Below, piece by piece: positions 23,301 through 35,300 of a DNA stretch of 64,000 nucleotides. This stretch comes from Phorcus lineatus (lineage: Eukaryota > Mollusca > Gastropoda > Trochida > Trochidae), in assembly GCA_921293015.1 (NCBI GenBank), contig OV121082.1, positions 48,814,971-48,878,970 of the forward strand, in the 5' to 3' direction. Made by a program: the position numbers and the translations under genes. The notes beneath the pieces were generated by a model. The model was not told where the DNA came from. It was given only the letters and a program-made list of their open reading frames with translations, and did no database searches. The first letter of the stretch is position 1. Each line of letters starts with the position of its first letter.

Positions 23301-26300
23301 TAAAAACTTCCTAGCAATGAATTTGCAAAATGGCTTATCATTATTTTATATCCAATCAAATATTGTTTTACATTAATGTCTGCATATGTAACTTACTTTA
23401 TAAATAGATTAAACTAAAAGCTATTAACTACACAATTTTCAGTGCACCTGGAGGAATTTCTGTGAGGTGAGAGCTGAGTAGTGTCTTGCTCGGTCGTAGT
23501 CTTCCTGCCACAAGTACATCATGGCCAGTTCGAAGCAGTACCGACTCTGAAAAGAGGAAAAACGAATTGCTTTTCATTGCTCTTGTCTGTAATATTATAA
23601 TTTATTATATCAAATTGCACTAAGTACCTGATGGAAGTTTTCTCCTGAAAAAAAAAATCAGCAACTTTTTCACTTTAAGAAGAAACACAACATAATCCTA
23701 CCACAAGGAAATCCTTGCATTCAGGAGATGTCAAGGTCACCATGAAGGTCCAAAGAAACTTTACAGAAGTCGTATTTAAACTCACTCAACTCTAACTAAT
23801 AAGCTACATGCTCTACAAATCAACACAACAAACAAGACTGTCAAAGAGCAATACACTTGCACCAACCTCGAGCAACTCCTTGCGGTCAGGAGACTTCATG
23901 GCCGAGTCAATGAAGGTAAGGAGACTCTGTTGTTCCGTGTCTCCCTCCAGCATCAACTTTAACTTGCTGCGCACCAGGTAACCCAGGTAGTGGTCCTGGA
24001 GAGTACAGTAGTAACAGTAGTAGAGAAGCAAGAGTGTCTTAATAGAGGATACTAAACGACCTTCCATTTAATAATATTTTTATTAAACGAGTTAATGATT
24101 AAGTATAAAACGAGCGAAAGCGAGTTTGATACCAAATCATTAATGAGTTTAATAAAAAATAGTATTAAATTGAAGGAAGTTTAGTATTCTGTTTATTACT
24201 TGACCCTAGTAATCAAGCATGATTGTCGAAAGTGTACTGAACGAAACATTTCCGCGACTTGGCCGCCATTGTGACGTCACAACCACACAATATTATGACG
24301 TTATACGTGCAGCAGTATTACACTAGTTTAATATCGCCGTATAAATATTACACTGCAGTATCTTACACGGTCGAGTAATAATCACATTTACAAAATCAGT
24401 TTGAAGAGTTGTACCAGCGCAGTTTTATATTTAGTATTTTGTTTTATACTAATTTACAGGATTTTAGTCAATATGGCGTTCTCCTTAGTCTTATGATTTT
24501 GTTCATTTATCTTTCTTTTCCATTTAAATTCTGTAAAAACATAAAGAAAACGGGCTGATTAACTTGTGACAGCCTGCTACTCAATAACAATTGTATTTTG
24601 ATGCTTTCTTACCAAGAGATAACCTGCACATAAGTCAAATATGACACTGAGTATGTTTAACTATATCAATAAACTTCAATTTAATCATCCTTACACTAAA
24701 CCATAAATGAAACAGAAGGTTCTTGCATGCCCAATCATTGGATGAATTTTTAAGAATAAAAACAAAACTTAATCTAAAAACCTGTGCAAAAGAGTCATCC
24801 CAGATCTTGTTGAGATCGGAGGAGTCGGTGTTGTCAATGCCACTTTGACAGACTTCCTGAAGGGCTCCCCACTGAGTCAGATGATCTAAACACTGGGGGT
24901 GAGAAAAAACACATCAATTAAATAAAATTTACACTTCTCAATAAATGTAACATGTAATCACAACATGCTCCTCATAAACCCTCTACAAATGGGTGGACAG
25001 AAAATACTTTCACAGTAAGAATATTTATCTAACTTTTCAAGAGGAAAACAAACCTCACCTCCATGCGTGAATCGTCCCACAGATCAATTTCTGCATCTGT
25101 CGGTTCTCCATCCTCCCACTTCAAGTTGGACAGAGCCTGCAAACATAATACACAAGCATGGGAAAGATTTACCCACATTCATTCATAGGCTAAATATTTA
25201 GTCATCATGAATTTAAAAGTTTCTCAGGTATATTCCTTTCAAGCTATTCTCCAGAAATGAAACACAGTATGCAAATTTGACAATATTAGGTAAAAAAATG
25301 GTGTCTTTTGACACCTTCAAGTGACACAACACTAACACATATGTGACATGAATATCAACTTTGAAGCTTTTAAGTTATAAAATATTTATGGTGCACTGTG
25401 AAAATGATTTTGGAAGCACAGATTGAAGGACAGAGAAATAAAACCACTATGGCAAAGTTGGGGTATAGGAGAAAGACAAAGCCACACGATCAATGTCCAA
25501 CACAAAACACATTAGCCCACCTCCTCGTAGAGCTTGCGAGCAGTTTGGTAGTCCCCCCTTGCCTCAGCCTCAAGGGCGTGACTGGTCACAGGTTTAGTGT
25601 TCAGTTTACCGCTGAATATCCCCTGCAGTACGTCGTACTGGTCAATAGACTTGTAGAGTCTGCAAACAGGTATTCATTAAATACATGAATACATTCTCAA
25701 TATCTTACGTTAAGTTGAGTCTTTATCTACATTTCAGAGAAAGGGGAACTGTCATTGTCTAGCGATATCATTGTACTGTGAGGAACACAAGACACAAATG
25801 TGTTTGTCCATAAAATGGAAGACTGCGACCAGGTTTTTGGTCATAGTTACTTGAACTAGGCCTTGTAATGGCCTCTTAAAGGTTAGTCCTTGTTCTATAC
25901 CATAACCTATCATATTTCATTTTATACATCAGAGAAGTTACACCTGCAGATATCTCACAGATCTGTCACTGCTTGTATATAGTGTATTCACACAGAGTCC
26001 TCTACTCTACCTACCTGGCAAGTTCTATCCAGAGACTTGTGTCCTGAGACACGATGGTTGTGTCATGCTTGCCCCGCTTGCTGGGGCGCGGCTCCTCGGT
26101 GTTACACTGAATGAGGTGTTCCTCCATCACAGTCAGCCCTGCAATGTGGAAATATGAAGACCGCAATCAAATTGTTGCATAGTTAGATCCTTGATGTATC
26201 GGATATTAGCAGGAAAGTGGAAATGATGGTTTGTTACAGTGAACCAAGTGTTCCTCAATCTCCTGACATACCGAAGGCTTCTTCACCACTAGCAGTATAA

Positions 26301-29300
26301 GTACTTCAGGTGTCCTTTCACATGCCAACCACTAAGGTTAACCTTGACTCCTATTCTTTAACACTGCATTAAGGTTACCTTATTGACATACCATCACCTT
26401 AGGGCTTTACGAAAATAGGCCCAGATGTCTTTTAACAAAAGTCCAGAGAAAAAAGCTAGAGACAATGACTCGTAAATAACCAAAACTTCTCATAATAGTC
26501 TTACAATTAAAAAATGTAATTAACATCAGGAAATGTTTCATATTTCAAGAACAAACATTAAAACATTAAATTAGATCGCCATGCTCCACCTACCAAGAGG
26601 CTGTAGATTACTGATGATGGAGCAGGATCCCACACTTGAAGGTTCAACTTTCAAACTGGTCCTCAACTCATAAAGAATGTCCTGAAAAGTTGAACATATG
26701 TCTTATCTGCTTCAAAATCATTTCAGTGTAAGGTGAAGTGAATTAGACCTTTAATGTCAAATTAAAGAGAAGTTTACTTACAACGTCCTGTATAACATGC
26801 TGTTAAAAAAAGGTCATGATATAATATGTAATGAAAATTATTGAATTATATTTCCTTTTGAGTAATTTTTATTTCTACATTCTTTAGACTTAAATTTCAA
26901 GGAAAAAATAGTTGTGTTAAGAGTTTTGTTTGTTACATGCATGGTTCTCTACTAAAACTAAAATGTACCGCACAGAGGCTTCTGTAACCACGGCTCATGT
27001 GAACTGTTTCACTCCTAGATGAATACTCTGTGAATCACATATCATGTGTAGAAAAAAGAAATCAGTAAGATCACAGCAGGGGCAGGAGAAACCTAGTTCA
27101 GGATGAGGTTATTACAAACTGATATATGAGTGTATTTGAAGGTATTGGATGGAAGCTCTGCGGATCACGTACCATGAGACAGGAGAGAAAGGGAGGGAAG
27201 TACTGTGAGGATTGGGTGAAGACAGACTCTAGACTCGTGTTGATCTGTTCCGTCATTTCCTCAATCTCCCTCGCCGTCTTCACCGTGTCCATCTTAGCAA
27301 AGATTGCCTTGAACAGCGAGGAGAAGAGCAGCTTGGCCACTGTACTGTCTCTCTGGAGATACAGATAAAGCATTTCCTTTACAAACACATAGCTTATATT
27401 ACAGGAGCCACACAGCAAACAATTCCTTCTACATGATAAGATGTCTGACTAAACTTATTCATAGACAAATAGAAGAGGAGACAACTTCAGAAACATTTTG
27501 AAGGTACATTGTCAGATTTACTTTTTTTCTAAACAGGTAGATACAGAAGGAGCTTGCATACATAATTTCTTGGGGGATTTCTTAAATTCTCTCTGTCGGG
27601 TCTAATGCAAACAGAATATTTATGAAGAATCTATTTAAGAACTATTAAGTACCAACCAGGTGATATGTGATTTCAATAGTCAAAACTTTCATAATGGTGA
27701 AAACCTGGTTACAACTTAGTGCACTTATCATAGGACTAAGAAACTTCCGAACAAATATTTATGCACTATTCTTCATCAGTAATTCTGATTGAGAAATTTT
27801 CAAAATAAGGCTATGTTACAGTTTTAAAGAGCCACTCCGTGAGTTGTTGGAGTCATATATGCCAAACTTAATCAATGGTGTCATTTCATCGCGAAGAATC
27901 GACTGTTACCAAAAAGAAACATTTTAAAGCTAATTTGTTCTGTACAGTGAAAATATGAAGGTAGAACATCGCAATCATGATCGAAAACTGGACAGTGGCG
28001 CGCGTCAAATAGTCAAACGTAATTTTTGATACTTATCTAAAACAATCAGGAGGGCAGTTAGGAGTTGATAGCGTTTGTTAGGTTATATAACTAGTATCAA
28101 TGTATATTGGACGTGATATCTACACCTCTGTGCATTTATAAGGCTTACTTTAGATTTTCATGAGAAAATTAGTATTTGTCATCTTTCGGACATGCAAAGT
28201 TAAGATGTTTTGATTTTATATCACCACATATGACATTTAGGTTCGTATCAAAAGTAAATAATATGTTATGAAAATCACGGAGTGGCTCTTTAAGGTGTGT
28301 AGTGAAGTCTTACATGAGCAACAGCCTGGAGAGGAGCGATGATATAGGAGAACTTGATCTGAATGTCAGGCAGATCTCCGATACGATACTTGCGATACAT
28401 CGTCACCTGGTTCTCTCGTCTCTTCCTTTGTTCCGTACGCGCTTCCTGAAAAAGAGAAATACCATGTACCATGAGTGATAACCCTCAGAAACGCTTATGG
28501 AAATAGAACATCAATTAAAGTGTACAATCATTTCTGTAACTAGTAAAAAATCATCACTAACAATCACACCTTTCAACATCAGGTGTGCCCTGCTCCTTTC
28601 TTTTCTTAAAGTTGCCACTAATGTTTCAAGCTATATGCATTCATCATATGTTTGTAATTGACCGAAAAGTCAGTCTTCAAACAAGAAATTACTGTACAGT
28701 TATTAAATAATTTCATAACTTTACCTGTTGACAACTTACTGTTGTATTCATATTGTCAACAGCTCTCAATTAGCTGAAAATATTTTACAAAAAGCCATTT
28801 TTATTCATTACAGTTCAATTTAGATGTCACAGACAATCGACAAAACAAATGTGGGCTTACACAATAATTGCTAGGAAAACTGCTGTGCACATATGAAAAC
28901 TATGAAACTTGTTATGTTTCAAAATCTGAGTAATGATAAGTGCATGTAACAGATATCTATTCGTGCAATAAAGAAGTTGACAATCAATATCAACTTGTTC
29001 TTCTTCATCAATCCAGCTTCTAACATTCCCTTTAAGAAGATGTCTAGTGGTTGATCTCACCTCTCTCATCTTGTTGATGCGAGCTGAACGTTTCGCGAAG
29101 AAGAGACGAGACTGCTCCTGGTCTTTCAAAAATCTTCGCTTCAGTCTCAGGATTTCACTCTGTTGTTCTGTCTCTGTAATATCAGCAAAGTATGTACTAA
29201 AAACAAAACTGGTCAAATTTATTAACAGACTTATTATGGGTTTTTTTTTACTTTTTTGTTGTTGTTGTTCCTGCTAGACAGTAAAATGGTTGATACAGAA

Positions 29301-32300
29301 CATACAAAGCTAAAACATATACATATCAATTTCAATTCATAGTTTCACAGTTGAGTATGTTATTTGCACATATGAAAGGCACTTTATTAAGAAAATTACC
29401 AAAATATTCAAGATCAACAGGTAAACTTTTTAATGTTAATAGATACTTAAAATTATCACATATAGCAGACTGTACAAAACGCTACTCAGTAAATATTGGT
29501 CTGCTTACCTGGTTGATCTCTCCTGGCGTCCCCGGCCCCGGCCCCTGCTGCAGGGGCAGCTCGAGAAGTTCCCGGTCTCTGGCCAAATCCTGGTCCTGGT
29601 CTCCTTGGTCTGAGTCGACGTGACCTGCTGTCAGCCCCGCCCGTCGAGAAGAGCAGAGAACTCTGGGATTGTGTGTCAGTTGCGAGGGTGAGTGCATCGG
29701 AGAACGTGTCCAGACTGCTTTGTGTCAACCAGTTGAAGGGGGCATGGGATCCTTTTGGCAAAGAAAACATGGCACCATGACTGAAATTTCTTACAGGGAT
29801 GAGATCTTGGATGTCTATGTCAAACCTTATGCCAGAGCTATCAGGGTTTCTTCATCCTTATGGACAACAAGAATATATATATATATATATATATAGCAAA
29901 CATAAACAGATTTTATGCAATAGCACCCCAAGGATCCCTTCTGAAAAAGAATTAAAGAGGGAGTACCATCTGCAGAGCCTACCTCCTTCCTGAGTCTGAG
30001 AGAACTGCTGGACATCCATTGTAGCCCGGACTCCTCCGTCTAAGGTGTCCTCTGACATGGAGGCGTCCATCGACTGACTCACAATCGTGCTCGCAAACAG
30101 TGGCGTCATCACTGCATGTCTCTGCTGCCATGACGAGCGGATAGAGTAATCCTGGAAGAAAAGATAATTATCACATAGAGATTAATGATTTCTGTTGATT
30201 ATTTACCCCAGAGGTGAAATGAAAGAAAAAGTATTATAACTTAAATATACATAATATTGTAAAGGAAAAGCAAATACAGTATTCAATGTATTAAACGCCT
30301 TTGGCTTTCAGATAATTGAAAAGAGAGGGTGCATAGTAGCCGACAATAATATTCAGTTGAATGAATAAAATGTCTAGGTATTCTACCTAAATTCTACCTT
30401 CTAAATATATTCCAAATTGATTTGCATTTACAGTTCCACTAATGAAATAATAATGGAAGAAAGATTCAAAAAGGTTTTCAACAAAATTGCTAATTTGTAT
30501 AGGGAAAGGGCGCTTGCAGTTGAACAGGGTTTCAAGAGGAATCTTCATGAACAATTAATATGAGATCAGTTAACATTGACTTCATCAGGTCCTAGATCAC
30601 ATTAGTGGAGTTAGTCCATGACGTCTCAGACCTCAACACAATATTTACCTGTTCAATTCATAAATTAATCTGACTCTTATTGCCAATGTACAGGACTTGA
30701 CACTGTTTACTACAATAAGAGATTTGAGATCAAGTGGAAAACATCCACTCTGAGGTGTCTGACTTAAAAGGAGTGCAAGAATTTGTGCTTTAGCATACAC
30801 TGTTATCCCAAATATGACAATAAAAGTTGTATTTGTTCACTGTCTTAACTACAGTTATTTCTAACTGATACAGAACAGCACCCAAGTATCTTCTGACATC
30901 AAATATATCAACAAAGGTTGCAAAGTAAAAGTTACAAATATCTAAAGATTGCCAATACACGAGGGTAACATCTTATTTATCATCCAAAAATCATATTTTA
31001 TTTCATATCCATAAAAAATATTCACTCTGAACTACCCTTAGACTCCTACTGCAGTGATGTCATAGAATTATGATGTCGTAATGTTCATGATCTCATAGCA
31101 TTATGATGGTATTATTAAATAATTGCACTTGACAATGGCAGGACAAATTGCAAAACCTACTGTCAAAACAATACCTAATAGGAGATATTGCTAAAGTTTT
31201 GGATGATAAATATAGGTTATCCAAGAATCTTCTGGGACTAAAAGACAAAAAATAAACCTACCTGGAACTTACACGCAGAGAGAGCGTGTTCAAAGATCTC
31301 CCGCTGATAGTCTGGACTCTTGGAGGTCATCTCGAGCAGGAGGTTGGTGGAGTAACTTAGATACTGCTGCTCCGTGCTCGGGGAGTACATCGCTTCCAAC
31401 ATGGCCACCATCCTGTCCAGGGTTCCTGTGGGGAGGCGAGTCTCGCTGCTCCAGAAGTTTTGAACTAGCAGTCTGAGACAGAAAACATTACAATGTTGAA
31501 AGTACAATAATAATATTTTGTTACTTACAATTTTATCAAAACAAGTGTTTGCCACTAACATGGCAATGTTTCCCGCCATTATGAGATATTTGGCATAATT
31601 AATATTATCACGTTAACAATATGTATTACAGTGGTGAAAGTGTAATGGTGACTATGAAAATGAGGTCAGGGTCACCAATGTCGACTGGCGTCCGAGTCTT
31701 CCGCCAATGAAAGCTGTCACCAAATATGAACCCTCTAGGTCCTAAGCTTTAGGAGACACCGCGTTAACAATGTATTACACAGTGGTCAAAGTGTCGTGGT
31801 GACCTTGAAAATGAGGTCAAGGTCATCAAAGTTGACTGGCATCTGAGTCTTCCGCCATTGAAGGCTGTCAACAAATATGAACACTAGGTGCACGTTAACA
31901 ATGTATTAGAAATTGGTCAAAGTGTCGTAGTGACCTTGAAAATGACGTCATGGTCACCAATGTCGACTGGCTTCTGAGTCTTCCTCCATTGAAAGCTATC
32001 ACCAAATATGAACACTCTAGGTGCTAAGCTTCACAAGTTATCCATTAACAAGAATCCAGACGGACATAGTGTCATGGTGACCTTGAAAATGATGTCAAGG
32101 TCACCAACGTCGACGGGCGTCTGAGTCTTCCTCCATTGAAAGCTGTCATCAAATATGAACACTCTAGGTGCTAAGCTTCACGAGTTTGTCGTTGTGACTT
32201 TGAAAATGACGTCAAGGTCACCAAAGTCGACTGGCGTCTGAGTCTTCCTTCATTGAATGCTGTCACCAAATATGAACACTCTAGGTGCTAAGCTTCATGA

Positions 32301-35300
32301 GTTATCGCGTTAACAAGAATCCAGACGTATATACGTATGGACAGACGCCGCTGACTTCAGCGTTGCGGCGGGGGACAATAATATCCTTGTGATGTAACCT
32401 ATTTACCTGCTTTGAAGATCGTCGTCCTCTAGTCCTCTGAGCAGATAAACATTAACTAAAGTCTACAACTATCCCTGTGATGTAACCTATTTACCTGCTG
32501 TGAAGATCCTCGTCCCCGAGCCCTCTGAGCAGAGCTTCCTTCGTCTGCTGCATCACCTTGTGGCTCTCGTCAGACTCGTCTTCCCTGCAATACATCAATT
32601 CATGGGTGGTGTATTGTTGGATGGAATGAGGAGGATGAATAGATGGAGGGATTCATGAAGGAACTGATGAATAAAATGAAAGGGAGGATGAATGAAAAGT
32701 TTGATTGGGCCTTTTAAATTGGTATATTAGAAGGTTGTTTTGGCAGACAACTGAAACGTTAACTATTCACAAGTACTCACAATACAATCACTGATTCCAA
32801 TTGATGTTACACACAATTCATTAAGTGTTGAACTCATTCATTCCATATTCTGTTTATACCTACCTGTAGTTGTCGTATATCCACATGAGTACTTCGTACA
32901 TAGTTTTACGACAGCTGGTACTGGGATGGGCAGAGAAACCACAAATGGACGGCATCAGCAGCGAGACTTCATTTACAGAGAGTTTTGCAGCAATAGACTT
33001 TACAATCTGAAGAGCAATATGTTGGGTTCCTTCATCCCTGAAAGAGTTGGGATTTATGCCATTACTTGGGGAAAATATAATCTATATTTTCACTTAGCGA
33101 TATAACAATGCTATTCTACTCGAAGAAATAACTCTACAATCATATGACATCATCCGAGACGTCCAGAAACATATGAATGATGTCATGAGATAGGTGTGAA
33201 TAGGCAAAGTGATCTGGCTACTCCATTCATAAAGTTAACGTCAATAACGTTTTGAGAAATATAATAAAGAGAATATTTGACATTCTTTGTTGAATACGAT
33301 ATATATCATCTCAAGAAGTTGAACAAAATAGAGCCATGGGCTCTGTAGCTCATCAGACTTTTGATAGAAATAGGTGTTGTGGTTTAGACCATGGGGTCAT
33401 GGGCAGTGTAGGAAAGATAGCCTGTCCCAACGTCCGAGTTATTCACAATCAAATAAAAAAGGCCCATTGCCCATTTGGGGTCAAGGGGTCACCGAACCTA
33501 CAATTCAGAATCCCCATTGTCCAAGGAGTCTACACACAACTATCAAGCTATCAAGACCTTTTGGAACTGGAGAAGAAGATGAAATTAGGTTTTTAAGGTT
33601 TTGACCCCTGTGACCCCATTTGGGGTCAAGTGGTCACCAAACCTACAATTTAGAATTCCCAGTGTCCAAGGAGTCTTCACACAATTTTTCAGCTCTCTAG
33701 ACCTTTTGGAACTAGGGAAAAAGATTAAATTAGGTTTTTTAGGTTTTGACCCCTGAGACCCCATTTGGGGTCATGGGGTCACCAAACCTACAATTTAGAA
33801 TCCCCGTTGGCCAAGGAGTCTACACACATCTTTTCACCTCTCTAGACCTTTTGGAACTGGAGAAGAAGATGAAATTAGGTTTTTCAGGTTTTGACCCCTG
33901 TGACCCCATTTGGGGTCATGGGGTCACCAAACCTACAATTTAGAATCTCCAGTGCCCAAGGAGTCTACACACAACTATTCAGCTCTCTGGACCTTTTGGA
34001 ACTAGGGAAAAAGATTAAATTAGGTTTTTTAAGTTTTGACCCCTGTGACCCCATTTGGGGTCATGGGGTCACCAAACCTACAATTTAGAATCCCCGTTGG
34101 CCAAGGAGTCTACACACACCTTTTCAGCTCTCTAGACCTTTTGGAACTGGAGAAGAAGATGAAATTAGGTTTTTCAGGTTTTGACCCCTGTGACCCCATT
34201 TGGGGTCATGGGGTCACCAAACCTACAATTTAGAATCTCCAGTGCCCAAGGAGTCTACACACAACTTTTCAGCTCTCTGGACCTTTTGGAACTGGAGAAG
34301 AAGATGAAATTAGGTTTTTCATGTTTTGACCCCTGTGACCTCATTTGGGGTCATGGGGTCACAAAATCTATAATTTAGAATCTCCAGTTCCCAAGGAGTC
34401 TACACACAACTTTTCAGCTCTCTGGACCTTTTGGAACTGGAGAAGAAGATTAAAATAGATTTTTAAGTTTTTGACCCTTGTGACCCCATTTGGGGTCATG
34501 GGGTCACGAAATCTACAATTTAGAATCCCCATTTGCCAAGGAGTATGCACATAAAATTTCAGCTCTCTAGAGTCATTGGTTCTGGAGAAGAAGTCGAAAA
34601 AGTGAAGTTTACGGATGGACTGATGGACGGACGGACGCCGGACGCCTTGCCATGCCATAAGCCCATCGGGTCTTTCAGACCTGATGAGCTAATTATATAT
34701 TTACACACAAAATGAATAATCGATTTGAATCATACCAAATAATAGGTTGAGACTTCAGAGTAAAGTCCTCACAACTGCTATCATGTCCTCTTGGCTATGA
34801 ATATTTCTGAACATACAGATAGCACAAAAGCCTCCTTTACCTGTGAGTGAGGAAGTTGATGAGTCCCTTACTGCGTAGCTCTACAAAGACGTTCTCCACC
34901 TGGTCGATAGCGCTGTGTATCACCTCCAGACAGAAGGTGCGGTACTCACCGTGCAGGTTTGGCAGCATGAACAGCAGCTTGTTCAGGAATCTGAATAACA
35001 GGGAGACATAACAAGACAATTAAGCTTCATTGCTGTAAACATAACCAGTGTCATGAATAGTGAATGTGCACTAGTGGAGTATCATGAACAGCAGCTTGTT
35101 CAGGAATCTGAATAACAGGGAGACATAACAAGACAATTAAGCTTCATTGCTGTAAACATAACCAGTGTCATGAATAGTGAATGTGCACTAGTGGAGTATC
35201 ATGAACAGCAGCTTATTTAAATGAAAGAATCTTATACTGTGGGACATGGAGAATAATGAAAGTATTTTCATGTATAAATAACTTCAATATGGGACGGTGA

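Noticed and set aside
33746..34378. Series of 65-codon plus-strand frames repeated every 145 bp
   Set aside because: These are by-products of the tandem repeat; no domain and no start context shared with real genes.
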